Below are positions 25,875-33,991 of a stretch of 64,000 nt of DNA, piece after piece (position 1 is the stretch's first letter; each line of letters starts with the position of its first letter). The stretch lies in the NCBI GenBank assembly GCA_035552775.1, contig DASZKW010000083.1, positions 26,613 to 90,612 on the forward strand. Direction: 5' to 3'. The notes under the pieces are model-generated. The model searched no databases. It was not told the origin of the DNA and was given only the letters and a program-made list of their open reading frames with translations. The position numbers and the translations under genes were made by a program. This stretch comes from DASZKW01 sp035552775 (lineage in GTDB: Bacteria > Actinomycetota > Acidimicrobiia > Acidimicrobiales > Palsa-688).

Positions 25875-28439
25875 ATGGGGCACGAACAGGTCAGGGACCG
25901 TACGCCCGGGATCGGCCCGGCCCGATCGGCCAGGGCGCCCGAGTCCTCTAAGTCCTCCAAGTCCTCCAAGGTGGTCTCGCGCCCCGGCGGCGTCGACCCC
26001 ACGCGCCCCGGCAGCTTGCATTCCGCAGAGGGATTGCTGGCGATGCAGCGCACGGCGGGCAACAGCGCCGTGCTGGCCGCCGTCGGCCGTCAGGGCGGCG
26101 TCGGAGGCCTGGCACGGCCGTCTGGCAGCCTGGCGGCTCGGGCGCGGAGCCCACTCGGCGAATCCCGAGCATGTGGCGCGACCTGCGGGCACACCCATGG
26201 TGACGGGCTCGCCGTCCAGCGCCACTCGTCGTGGGAGCACAGCCTGCTCGGTGATGCCAAGCCCGACGTGCTGGCCAAGATCGGGACCTGGCAGGACCTC
26301 GTCACCCAGACCGAGCGCGAGGGCACCTTCGTCGGAAGCAGCAACCGCTGGTACAAGGTCAACCCCAAGAAGGCGACGGTGCTCGGCACCCCCAAGCAGC
26401 AGGTCGGCTCGGTCGACACCAATCTCCCGGGCGTGGGGGTGGTCGCCAAGGGCGAGGTCATGCACGTGCTCGTCCAGGAGATGGCCCGGGTGGCCAAGTG
26501 GCAGACGAGCCCGCCCACCGAGGCATCCACCGATGAGCCCTACAAGAAGTCCAAGAAGGACCCGGAGTTCGAAGTGGTAACGGTGAGGTTGCCGGCCACC
26601 GACCCCACCAAGTCGCTGCTCGTGACCTACGGAGAGCTCAACACCCTGGCCGACTTCTACGGGAGCCTGGAGATCATGAAGTCGGCCGCCCCCAAGCAGC
26701 GCCTCGAGATCGTCCAAAGCGTGCGCAAGGAGACGTTCCTGCGCCTCAAGGAGATCTACTCGAAGCTGAACGACAGCCTGACCAAGACCGAGAAGAAAAA
26801 CCAGGACGTCATCGACGCCAAGGAGATGTACTCGGACAACAAGTTGGACAAGACGTCGTTCAAGGGCGCCGCCGTACCGGACTTCATCAGCGGCAAGGCA
26901 GGCCAAGCCGACCTGCTCGCCGGTGACAAGCCCGTCATCGGCCAGGGTATCGGCGCCGGCGGCGGGACCAATGCCTACGGCGCCACCCTGGCCCGCAACG
27001 CCTGCCACTTCGTGCCCGAGAGCTGGCACGCGTGGGCCGGCTACCACGACGCGGCCATCACCGCGGCGCGCGACTCGAGGGCGGCGTTGCGCAAGGCCAA
27101 GACCATGAAGGCGGCTATTGCCAAGGAGGACTACAGCGCCCGGCCCGGCGACAAGCTACAAGCCGACGAGGATCTGGCCGAGGTCGAAGCGCAGGTCTCC
27201 GAGCGGGCCAACGAGGCTTTGCTCAACAACGGTTTCGGTGACCACTACCTCCAGGACTCCTACGCGGCCGGTCACATGATCAACAAGACCCAGATCATGC
27301 AGTGGTACGTCGAGTACATCGACAAGAACGACGAGTGGGACTACTTCAAGGACGACAACTGGCGGCGGGTCCAGCAGATGGCCTACGGCCAGGGCGGCCT
27401 GGTCGCCGCCGGCCAGTACGACAAGTCCAAGGTCAAGGGCGCCGACCCGACCGACGCCCACCCCAACCTGCCCCGCAACCCCCAGTCCGTGGAAAATATC
27501 GGCGGCGACGACTGGATGGTCCGCTTCGCCGCGCTGGGCCTCCAAGTGCCGCCGTCGCTGCGGACCCCCGGCAGCCCCGAGCGCGCCGTCATCGAGTGGT
27601 GGCAGCGGGCGTCGGCGCGCGACGGCGACCGGCGCACGCTGACCGGCGCCGACCTGCTCGCCGGGTCGGCAGGGAGGGCACTCGGCCAGCCTGCGCTCGA
27701 GGGCGCCATGCTGAACCTCCTGGCCGATGGCATCGCCCGCACCGACGAGGCCAACGACACCCGGGGCAAGTACATGCAGTCAGGGTTGGGCGGCGCCCGC
27801 TTCCGCGACTTCACGGGCTGCACGTTGCTGTTGCGGTCCGACTACGTCCCGAAGGACCTGGCCAAGTTCAAGTCGGCGCTGGCGCATAGCAAGCGTGGTA
27901 ACGACGCCCAATACCAGAAGATGGCTGCGTCGGTGACCTACGGCGACTTCATGCTCTTCATGGAGAGCGGCTTCATCCAGAAGGCCACCAACGCCCTGCA
28001 CGACGTATTCTGCGCCGGGGGCCTAACCGTCCTCACGCAGGCGGGCGGTCGGGCGTTCAAGGTCTACGGCGACGATGCCATGTTCAAGGCGGGTAGCAGC
28101 GAAGGCGTCAAGGAATCAGGGATCACCGCCAACATGTCGCGTGACTCCATCATGTCGATCATCAACACCGGCGACGACGGGGGCAAGACAACCGCGAGCA
28201 TCTTGGACCGGCTGCCCAGCCGGGTGCAGTTCAAGAACACCAACGGGGCGGTCATCGACGAGCCCATCGAGACGTGGCACAACTCGAACAAGCGGGGCTA
28301 CCTGAAGGACCAGTGCATGACGACGGTTTTCCCGGACATGAGCGGGAGCTTCATGCAAAAGATCGTACCCGGCGTCTTCGGCAGCTCGCTCGGCACCATC
28401 ACCAGGGACAGCAACGTGCACGGCCAGGACGCCTTCTGA
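25875..28439 (+). CDS. Putative injection-system cargo with zinc phospholipase C-like core
   Basis: 854 residues, not a known core gene. Residues 1-48 are disordered and include a SSK repeat. Residues 49-72 read LHSAEGLLAMQRTAGNSAV, a leader widely seen just before DUF4157 domains in proteins linked to extracellular contractile injection systems (eCIS); here no DUF4157 HExxH follows. Residues 100-122 hold CGATCGHTH and HSSWEH, potential metal ligands. Near 377 is NACHFVPESWHAWAGYH, and at 457-467 is HYLQDSYAAGH: His457-x3-Asp461-x5-His467 has the same spacing as His118-Asp122-His128 of Bacillus cereus zinc phospholipase C. The PLC His-x3-Glu pair further on is not clearly kept. There is no signal peptide. 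It lies inside the conserved fakA-recG interval with no structural eCIS genes nearby. Function inferred, not shown. Confidence 0.6.
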   Translation: MGHEQVRDRTPGIGPARSARAPESSKSSKSSKVVSRPGGVDPTRPGSLHSAEGLLAMQRTAGNSAVLAAVGRQGGVGGLARPSGSLAARARSPLGESRACGATCGHTHGDGLAVQRHSSWEHSLLGDAKPDVLAKIGTWQDLVTQTEREGTFVGSSNRWYKVNPKKATVLGTPKQQVGSVDTNLPGVGVVAKGEVMHVLVQEMARVAKWQTSPPTEASTDEPYKKSKKDPEFEVVTVRLPATDPTKSLLVTYGELNTLADFYGSLEIMKSAAPKQRLEIVQSVRKETFLRLKEIYSKLNDSLTKTEKKNQDVIDAKEMYSDNKLDKTSFKGAAVPDFISGKAGQADLLAGDKPVIGQGIGAGGGTNAYGATLARNACHFVPESWHAWAGYHDAAITAARDSRAALRKAKTMKAAIAKEDYSARPGDKLQADEDLAEVEAQVSERANEALLNNGFGDHYLQDSYAAGHMINKTQIMQWYVEYIDKNDEWDYFKDDNWRRVQQMAYGQGGLVAAGQYDKSKVKGADPTDAHPNLPRNPQSVENIGGDDWMVRFAALGLQVPPSLRTPGSPERAVIEWWQRASARDGDRRTLTGADLLAGSAGRALGQPALEGAMLNLLADGIARTDEANDTRGKYMQSGLGGARFRDFTGCTLLLRSDYVPKDLAKFKSALAHSKRGNDAQYQKMAASVTYGDFMLFMESGFIQKATNALHDVFCAGGLTVLTQAGGRAFKVYGDDAMFKAGSSEGVKESGITANMSRDSIMSIINTGDDGGKTTASILDRLPSRVQFKNTNGAVIDEPIETWHNSNKRGYLKDQCMTTVFPDMSGSFMQKIVPGVFGSSLGTITRDSNVHGQDAF

Positions 28440-28476
28440 CGGGCGGCTAGTCGGACCGTTCCGGCCGGCGGTCGGC

Positions 28477-28482
28477 GATACT
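28477..28482 (+). promoter_or_regulatory. Candidate leaderless -10 element for the flavin-oxidase-like gene
   Basis: GATACT (4 of 6 to TATAAT) ends 6 nt before ATG 28489. It would start transcription at the ATG and may also serve recG, whose start overlaps the end of this gene. Confidence 0.4.
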
Positions 28483-28488
28483 GGCCCC

Positions 28489-29061
28489 ATGGGACGGACA
28501 TATCCGGTCATTGACGAGCGCCTCGCCGCCTGGTTCGGCGCCCAGCCCGTGTTTTTCGTGGCCACCGCAGCGGCGGGCCCGGACGGCTCGGTGAACTGCT
28601 CGCCGAAGGGCAACCGCGGCGAGTTCGCGGTAGTCGACGGGCGCACGGTGGCCTACCTCGACCAGACAGGTAGCGGAATCGAGACCGTCGCCCACCTCCG
28701 GGAAAACGGTCGCATAGTGGTGATGTTCTGCGCCTTCGACGGACCCCCGAGGATCGTCCGGCTCCACGGAGCGGGCCGGGTCGCGCTGGCGGGTACCCCA
28801 GAATTCTCGTCACTGGCGACCAACTTCGGGGGGGCCGACGGTGTGGGTGTTCGCTCCATCGTCGTGGTCACCGTTGCCCGCATCGCCGACTCCTGCGGGT
28901 ACGGCGTTCCGTTGATGACCTTCGAGGGGCACCGGCCGACCATGGACGAGTGGTCTGCCCGCAAGGGCCCCGAGGGCATCCGCTCCTACTGGCAGGAAAA
29001 GAACACCACCAGCATCGACGGCCTCGCCGGCCTCAGCGGGCTCGAGGGCGTCGACTGGTGA
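28489..29061 (+). CDS. Pyridoxamine 5'-phosphate oxidase-family protein
   Basis: 190-residue split-barrel flavoprotein of the PNPOx-like superfamily. The N-terminal half has the family layout: FFVATAAAGPDGSVNCSPKG, a beta strand DGRTVAYLDQTGSG, then NGRIVVMFCAFDGPPRIVRLHG, where FMN or F420 would bind. The C-terminal third (SCGYGVPLMTFEGHRPTMDE) is shared by a subgroup of hypothetical PNPOx-like proteins. It is too diverged from PdxH to claim vitamin B6 synthesis. Its stop overlaps the recG start (GTGA). Confidence 0.8.
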   Translation: MGRTYPVIDERLAAWFGAQPVFFVATAAAGPDGSVNCSPKGNRGEFAVVDGRTVAYLDQTGSGIETVAHLRENGRIVVMFCAFDGPPRIVRLHGAGRVALAGTPEFSSLATNFGGADGVGVRSIVVVTVARIADSCGYGVPLMTFEGHRPTMDEWSARKGPEGIRSYWQEKNTTSIDGLAGLSGLEGVDW

Positions 29062-31289
29062 GATCGCTGACGGCGCTGGCCGACATCGACGTCGAGCGGC
29101 TCCGCGGTGTGGGGGAAGCCAAGCGGGCCGCTCTGGGCGACGCCGGGATCAACACCGTGCTCGACCTGCTCACCCACTACCCGCGCCGCTACCTCGACCG
29201 CAGCGCCCAGGCCAAGATCGCCGAGCTCGGCGACGGGCAAGAAGCGACGGTCCTCGCCGAGGTCAAGAAGGTGGCCGGCCGGCGCACCCGCCAGGGTCGG
29301 GCGCTCGTGGAGATCGACGTGTTCGACGGGGCGAGCTACATGCACGTGGTGTTCTTCAACCAGGCGTGGCGCTCCCGGCAGCTGTCGGTCGGCATGTCGG
29401 TGGTGCTGTTCGGCAAGGTCGACCGCTACAAGGGGCGTCGCCAGATGACCAACCCGGTCGTAGACCTCGTCGGCGACCGCACCGGCCGAATAGTCCCCGT
29501 CTACCCGCAGTCCGAGAAGCTCGGCCTGACGAGCTGGGAGATCGGAGGGTGGATCTCCGAGGCCATCGACCGTGCCGGCGAGCTGGTGGATCCCCTGCGC
29601 CGGGAGTGGCGGGACCGATTGGATCTGGTGGGCCGTTCATGGGCCATGACCCAGATCCACCTTCCCGAGTCGATGGGCGCGGCCACCGTCGCGCGCCGGC
29701 GGCTGGCCTTCGACGAGCTGTTGCGGCTCCAGATGATCCTGGTGATGCGCAAGCGTGCGGTGGAGAGGGATTCCATCGGTATCCGGCACCGGATCGACGG
29801 GGAACTCGTACGCCGGTTCCGCGAGGGCCTCCCTTTTCCCCTCACCTCCGCCCAGGAGAGGGCGATCGCGGAGATAGACGCCGACCTGGCAGGTCCCCGA
29901 CCCATGCACCGGCTCCTCCAGGGTGACGTGGGTGCGGGGAAGACGGTGGTGGCGGTGGCGGCGTTGCTCGACGCCGTCCAAGGCGGCCATCAGGGGGCGC
30001 TCATGGCGCCCACGGAGGTGCTGGCCGAGCAGCACCATGCCGGGGTCCGTGCCCTGCTCGAGGGGCTGGCCGTGCCCGCCGAGGGCCACCAGGCGCGCCC
30101 GGCCGGCGCTGGAGGCCACGAGCCGCGCCCGGCCGGCGCTGGAGGCCACCAGCCGCGCCCGGCCGGCGCTGGAGGCCACCAGCAGAGCTCCCTGTTCGCC
30201 GACCGGCCCCTGCGCGTCGCCCTGCTCACCAGCCGGGCTGGCGCCGCCGAGCGGAGGCGACTGCACGCCGACCTCGCGGGGGGGACCATCGACATCTGCG
30301 TCGGCACCCACGCCCTGCTCACCGAGGGGGTGGCGTTCGCCTCCCTCGGGGTGGTGGTTATCGACGAGCAGCACCGCTTCGGGGTGGAGCAGCGATCCGC
30401 CCTGCGCGAGAAGGGCGACGGGACAGCGGTGCCCGACGTGCTGGTCATGACGGCCACTCCCATACCGCGCACCGCCGCCATGACCGTCTACGGCGACCTC
30501 GATACCACGGTCCTCGACGAGCTCCCCCCCGGGCGCACGCCGATCGTCACCACCTGGGCCCGTGGAGCCGCCCAGGAGGACGAGGCATGGAAGCGCGTGC
30601 GTTCCGAGGTCGGCGAAGGACGCCAGGCGTACGTGGTCTGCCCCCTCGTGGAGGGCTCCGAGCGCGTCCAGGCCCGCTCGGCCAGCGAGGAGCGCGACCG
30701 TTTGGCCGGGGGGGAGCTGGCCGGGCTGCGACTGGGCCTCCTCCACGGCCAGCTGCCCGCCCGAGAGAAGGAGGAGACGATGGGCTCGTTCCGCCGGGGC
30801 GAGGTCGACGTCCTCGTGGCCACGACGGTGATCGAGGTGGGGGTGGACGTCCCCGGCGCCACCGTGATGGTGATCGAGGACGCCGATCACTTCGGCATCG
30901 CCCAGCTCCACCAGCTGCGGGGGCGGGTGGGACGGGGCGCCGACCCGTCGTGGTGCTACCTGCTCGCCGACGGCATAGACCCCGACGCCCCCCCGTCGGA
31001 CGCGTCAGCGCGCCTGTCGGCCCTGGAAGGCTCGACCGACGGCTTCGAGCTGGCCGAGGTCGACCTGGAGCTGCGCGGGGAGGGCACCATCCTCGGCGCC
31101 AGGCAGAAGGGCGTCACCGACCTAAAGCTGGCCTCACTGCGCTGCGATCGAGAGCTGGTGGTCGCGGCACGCCAGGTGGCTTTCGCCATCGTCGACACCG
31201 ACCCGTTCCTGGACCGCCATGGTGATCTGGCCGACGAGGTGCGGTCAATGGTCGATGACGACGACCGCGAGTTCCTGTTCAAGAGCTGA
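29058..31289 (+). CDS. recG: ATP-dependent DNA helicase RecG
   Basis: Branch-migrating helicase that rescues stalled replication forks. Order: N-terminal region with the wedge/OB domain (about 60-170, LLTHYPRRYLDRS, VVLFGKVDRYKGRRQMTNP), helicase domain 1 with LTSAQERAI, Walker A GDVGAGKTVVA near 290, PTEVLAEQH, and the DEQH box VVIDEQHRFGVEQR near 434, then helicase domain 2 with ATTVIEVGVDVPGATVMV and QLRGRVGRG. Start GTG 29058 overlaps the previous stop, giving 743 residues. An Ala/Pro/Gly-rich 10-residue tandem repeat at about 343-375 interrupts domain 1 between motifs Ia and Ib; see the repeat entry. Confidence 0.95.
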   Translation: MRSLTALADIDVERLRGVGEAKRAALGDAGINTVLDLLTHYPRRYLDRSAQAKIAELGDGQEATVLAEVKKVAGRRTRQGRALVEIDVFDGASYMHVVFFNQAWRSRQLSVGMSVVLFGKVDRYKGRRQMTNPVVDLVGDRTGRIVPVYPQSEKLGLTSWEIGGWISEAIDRAGELVDPLRREWRDRLDLVGRSWAMTQIHLPESMGAATVARRRLAFDELLRLQMILVMRKRAVERDSIGIRHRIDGELVRRFREGLPFPLTSAQERAIAEIDADLAGPRPMHRLLQGDVGAGKTVVAVAALLDAVQGGHQGALMAPTEVLAEQHHAGVRALLEGLAVPAEGHQARPAGAGGHEPRPAGAGGHQPRPAGAGGHQQSSLFADRPLRVALLTSRAGAAERRRLHADLAGGTIDICVGTHALLTEGVAFASLGVVVIDEQHRFGVEQRSALREKGDGTAVPDVLVMTATPIPRTAAMTVYGDLDTTVLDELPPGRTPIVTTWARGAAQEDEAWKRVRSEVGEGRQAYVVCPLVEGSERVQARSASEERDRLAGGELAGLRLGLLHGQLPAREKEETMGSFRRGEVDVLVATTVIEVGVDVPGATVMVIEDADHFGIAQLHQLRGRVGRGADPSWCYLLADGIDPDAPPSDASARLSALEGSTDGFELAEVDLELRGEGTILGARQKGVTDLKLASLRCDRELVVAARQVAFAIVDTDPFLDRHGDLADEVRSMVDDDDREFLFKS
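30084..30182 (+). repeat. 30-bp in-frame tandem repeat inside recG
   Basis: 3.3 copies of a 30-bp unit that encodes GHQPRPAGAG. Copies differ at one or two bases only. The insertion sits in a surface loop of helicase domain 1, after the PTEVLAEQH motif. Confidence 0.93.
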
Positions 31290-31299
31290 ACCGCGGGCG

Positions 31300-31500
31300 T
31301 CACTCGGTGTCCGGTACCACCAGGTCCCAGCGGTCGAGGCAGTCCTCGCAGCGGTAGGCGACCACGTCGCCCGGTCTCGGTGGGTCGTCCGGTGCCCACG
31401 TCGTGAGGAGGTGGGCACGCCCCAGACAGTCGATGCACGTGATGATCTCTTCGGGCCCGGGCGGGGGACCTGGTCGGCCGGCGGGGGAGGAATTGTCCAT
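31300..31500 (-). CDS. Small zinc-ribbon-like protein of unknown function
   Basis: 66 residues: a Pro/Gly-rich N-terminus then EEIITCIDCLGRAHLL and VVAYRCEDCLDRWDLV. Two CxxC pairs 26 residues apart suggest a zinc ribbon. It lies convergent to recG (10 bp apart) and divergent from rsmD, with the ATG at 31500 and GGAGGA 14 nt upstream. I do not recognise a named family; the clean cysteine pattern and the fit between neighbours argue it is real. Confidence 0.6.
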   Translation of the reverse strand: MDNSSPAGRPGPPPGPEEIITCIDCLGRAHLLTTWAPDDPPRPGDVVAYRCEDCLDRWDLVVPDTE

Positions 31501-31523
31501 GGGGGACCAGTGTGTCCTCCAGG

Positions 31524-31529
31524 TAGCCT
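31524..31529 (+). promoter_or_regulatory. Candidate leaderless -10 element for rsmD
   Basis: TAGCCT ends 5 nt before the GTG at 31535, placing the transcription start on the start codon. Confidence 0.4.
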
Positions 31530-31534
31530 GCAGC

Positions 31535-32107
31535 GTGCGCGTTGTCGCCGGCGTCGCCAGGGGACGATCTCTGCGCGCCCCTGCGGGCAGGGGCACCCGA
31601 CCCACCTCCGACCGCGTGCGGGAGGCCATGTTCGACATGGTCGGGGCCGCCATGGACCTCGAGGGAGCGGTGGTCGTCGACCTGTTCGCCGGTACCGGCG
31701 CTCTGGGGATCGAGGCCCTGTCGCGCGGTGCGAAGCACGCCACCTTCGTCGAAACCGGCCGCGCCGCCCTCGCTGCCATAAATGCCAACCTGGCAATGCT
31801 CGCCCTCGGACCGGAGCGGGCGACGGTCGTCATCGGCGACGCCCTGCGGTGGGCGACGGCAGCGGATGGGGTCGCTTCGGCCGACCTGGTATTGGCCGAC
31901 CCCCCCTACGCCTTCGACCGCTGGAGCGACCTTCTCGCCTCCTTGGCCGGTTGGGCGGGGCTGGTCGTGATCGAGAGCGGGACGCCGATCGGACTCGGCG
32001 ATCGTTGGACACGCGTCCGTGAGCGGCGGTACGGCGCTACCGTGGTGACCATCGCCGGGCCGGTACCGTCTGGCGCCGCGCCCGCAGAACCGCAGGTCGC
32101 GCCCTGA
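31535..32107 (+). CDS. rsmD: 16S rRNA (guanine966-N2)-methyltransferase
   Basis: SAM-dependent methyltransferase acting on 16S rRNA during 30S assembly. It begins RVVAGVARGRSLRAPAG, the family N-terminus, with TRPTSDRVREAMFDM, SAM motif DLFAGTGALGIEALSRGA, and the N2-guanine catalytic motif LADPPYAF. 190 residues. Start GTG 31535 is supported by the N-terminus and the close TAGCCT; the open frame upstream (ATG 31499) would add 12 unrelated residues. Followed by coaD, the usual order. Confidence 0.93.
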   Translation: MRVVAGVARGRSLRAPAGRGTRPTSDRVREAMFDMVGAAMDLEGAVVVDLFAGTGALGIEALSRGAKHATFVETGRAALAAINANLAMLALGPERATVVIGDALRWATAADGVASADLVLADPPYAFDRWSDLLASLAGWAGLVVIESGTPIGLGDRWTRVRERRYGATVVTIAGPVPSGAAPAEPQVAP

Positions 32108-32160
32108 AGCCGAGGGTCTCGCTCGTGGAACCGAAGGTCTCGCTCGTGGAACCGAAAGGT
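32108..32160 (+). repeat. 21-bp tandem repeat between rsmD and coaD
   Basis: About 2.5 copies of a unit ending GGTCTCGCTCGTGG fill the whole intergenic gap from the rsmD stop to the coaD ribosome site. Copies differ at 2 of 21 positions. Confidence 0.88.
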
Positions 32161-32165
32161 GGGAT

Positions 32166-32648
32166 GTGAGGATCGCCCTGTATCCGGGATCGTTCGACCC
32201 ATTCCACAACGGGCACCTTGAGATAGTGGAGATGGCCGCCAAGATGTTCGATCGTGTCGTCGTGGCGCCCACGCGCAACCCCCAAAAGGGCGAGCCTCTC
32301 TTCACCCTGGACGAGCGTTTGGCGATGATCGAGGCGTCGATCGCCCACCTCGACAACGTCGAGATCGACTCGTTCTCCGCCCTGGTGGTCGATATGGCGA
32401 CCCGTATAGGCGCCGACGTGATAGTTAAGGGCCTGCGAGTCGCCTCCGATGCCGAGGCCGAGCTCCAGCAGGCCCAGATGAACAAGGCGGTGGCGGGCGT
32501 CCAGACCCTGTTCATCCCGTCGGCGTCGGAGCACTCGTTCATCGCGTCGAAGTTCGTCCGAGACTTTGCTCGCTTCGGGGGCGCCAACCGGATAGGCAGT
32601 CTGGTGCCCGAACCCGTCTTCGTGGCCCTCAAGGAGAAGTTCGCATGA
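32166..32648 (+). CDS. coaD: Phosphopantetheine adenylyltransferase
   Basis: Penultimate step of CoA synthesis: transfer of AMP to 4'-phosphopantetheine. 160 residues with the nucleotidyltransferase motif ALYPGSFDPFHNGHLEI (HxGH), VVVAPTRNPQKG, GADVIVKGLR and the C-terminal SEHSFIASKFVRDFARFGG with the second ATP site. GTG start at 32166 within GGGATGTGAGG. Between rsmD and the sepIVA-like gene as in mycobacteria. Confidence 0.95.
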   Translation: MRIALYPGSFDPFHNGHLEIVEMAAKMFDRVVVAPTRNPQKGEPLFTLDERLAMIEASIAHLDNVEIDSFSALVVDMATRIGADVIVKGLRVASDAEAELQQAQMNKAVAGVQTLFIPSASEHSFIASKFVRDFARFGGANRIGSLVPEPVFVALKEKFA

Positions 32649-32661
32649 TTCGGATACCGCG

Positions 32662-33240
32662 ATGAGCACGCTCGACTCGAGACCCGATCCGGTCGACACC
32701 GAGACCCTGGTGCGCCGGGTGATCGACCTCATCGGTGGGACCCGCACGCTGCCGCTGTCGTCGTCGGTGAAGCTGGACAACAAAGACGAGCTCCTCGAGA
32801 TGCTCGAGGACGCCTGCGCCCGCCTGCCCGACGAAGTCAAGCAGGCCCGCTGGATGATGAAGGAGCGCGACGACTACCTCCACAAGGTCCAACGGGAGGG
32901 GGAGGACATCCTCGAGGCCGCCCGCCTGCGCGCCGAGCGGATGGTGCAGCGCACAGAGATCGTCCGTGAAGCCCAGCATTCCGCCCGCCGGATCGTCGAG
33001 ACGGCCGAGGACGAGGCCCGACGCCTGCGCCTGGAGGCCGAGGACTATTGCGACCAGAAGCTGGCCGCATTCGAGATCGTGCTCGAACGCACGGCCAAGA
33101 CCGTCCACGCCGGCCGCCAGAAGCTGTCCGCCACCTCCGGACCGGTGGTGAACGGCCCTGCTTCGGGTATCGCCGGCATCGAGTCGGACGACGACACGCT
33201 CGGCGGTCCCGAGGGCTTCTTCGATCAGGACCGCCTGTAG
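32662..33240 (+). CDS. SepIVA-like DivIVA-domain septation protein
   Basis: 192 residues, mostly a long coiled coil. Positions 10-60 hold the N-terminal VRRVIDLIGGTRTLPLSSSV segment; 60-155 is charged helix; the stretch LRLEAEDYCDQKLAAFEIV through HAGRQKLSA closely resembles the end of mycobacterial SepIVA (Rv2927c), which also sits next to the DUF177-rnc-fpg genes. SepIVA helps control septum placement and cell-wall synthesis at the membrane. The acidic tail (DDDTLGGPEGFFDQDRL) is not typical. Start ATG 32662 lies 13 bp after coaD. Confidence 0.8.
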   Translation: MSTLDSRPDPVDTETLVRRVIDLIGGTRTLPLSSSVKLDNKDELLEMLEDACARLPDEVKQARWMMKERDDYLHKVQREGEDILEAARLRAERMVQRTEIVREAQHSARRIVETAEDEARRLRLEAEDYCDQKLAAFEIVLERTAKTVHAGRQKLSATSGPVVNGPASGIAGIESDDDTLGGPEGFFDQDRL

Positions 33241-33249
33241 ATTGGAGGC

Positions 33250-33266
33250 ACAGCCTGGGCTGTTTT
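33250..33266 (+). terminator. Short hairpin with T-run after the SepIVA-like gene
   Basis: ACAGCC-TG-GGCTGT is a perfect 6-bp inverted repeat directly followed by TTT, 10 nt after the stop codon. Small for a terminator but well placed. Confidence 0.42.
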
Positions 33267-33320
33267 CACCCGGGATGTCCGTCGTTCGTCAAGCGTCGTC
33301 TGCCCATCGCTTTTCAGCCC

Positions 33321-33872
33321 ATGACCGTGAGCCCCTTTCTCGTTCCGATCACAAGCCTGCGGCGAACCCCCGGTGCCCGACGGGAGGAGCACCGGCGGGG
33401 GCCCCTCGGTGCCGCTGACGGCACGAGCGCCCTCGAGGTGACCGCAAGCGGGGTCCCTGCCGGCTCCGACGTGGTCGTGGACGTGGTCCTCGAGGTGGTC
33501 TACGGCGGCATCGTGGTCACCGGCACCGTGGCGGCGGCCTGGGAGGGGGAGTGCCGGCGCTGCCTGCAAACCGCGCGGGGCGGCCTGCGTGGCGAGGTCC
33601 GCGAGGTCTACCGACCGCACGCCGCCGGCGAGCCGGCGGACGAGGAGACGTATCCACTCGGCGCCGACCACCTGGACCTGCGCCCCCTGGCCAGGGACGC
33701 CGTCCTCCTGGAGCTGCCGCTTGCCCCTCTGTGCCGCCCTGGCTGCGCCGGCCTGTGCCCGATCTGCGGGGCCGACCTCAACACCGACCGCTGCGCCTGC
33801 CCGCCGGCCCTGAGTGACCCGCGGTGGGCGGCCCTCGACGCCCTCAGGGGCGGGTCCTCCCATCGTCGCTGA
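33321..33872 (+). CDS. DUF177/YceD family protein
   Basis: Conserved partner of rpmF, proposed in other organisms to act in 23S rRNA or ribosome maturation and to adjoin lipid genes. 183 residues from ATG 33321 (TVSPFLVPITSLRRTPG). The N-terminal half is strand-rich; CRRCLQTARG and the C-terminal CRPGCAGLCPICGADLNTD give the family's zinc-type cysteines, followed by the last-third motif DPRWAALDALRG. The frame is open upstream to 33048 inside the SepIVA-like gene, which I reject as shadow. Confidence 0.9.
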   Translation: MTVSPFLVPITSLRRTPGARREEHRRGPLGAADGTSALEVTASGVPAGSDVVVDVVLEVVYGGIVVTGTVAAAWEGECRRCLQTARGGLRGEVREVYRPHAAGEPADEETYPLGADHLDLRPLARDAVLLELPLAPLCRPGCAGLCPICGADLNTDRCACPPALSDPRWAALDALRGGSSHRR

Positions 33873-33900
33873 GCGCCGCCGGCCCGGGCGGCCGATCGTC

Positions 33901-33991
33901 TAAACTCCCAAGGTCCGCCCGCCGGGACCACCGGTTTTGCGTCCGGTGCTCCCTCAACGTGCCGGACCGCTGCGACAGGAGCAACTCGATC
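33901..33991 (+). promoter_or_regulatory. rpmF promoter and structured leader
   Basis: TAAACT at 33901 is a fair -10 element and would give a leader of about 79 nt. The leader holds two competing 6-bp stems: CACCGG (33929-33934) with CCGGTG (33943-33948), and GTCCGG (33941-33946) with CCGGAC (33962-33967). They share bases, so only one can form. This is the layout expected of a ribosomal-protein autoregulation site, but no known motif was recognised. Confidence 0.4.

Noticed and set aside
24675..27047. 790-codon open frame on the minus strand
   Set aside because: It crosses fakA and the cargo-like gene in antisense, shows no family motif, and its composition is typical of mirrored GC-rich codons.
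25875..28439. DUF4157 metallopeptidase call
   Set aside because: The leader fits that group but there is no HExxH motif anywhere in the protein.
26090..28646. Several short frames opposite the cargo-like gene
   Set aside because: No motif, no ribosome site, and they are interrupted in different places along the gene; treated as shadows.
29058..31289. recG as a frameshifted or broken gene because of the repeat
   Set aside because: The repeat unit is 30 bp and keeps the frame; all helicase motifs remain.
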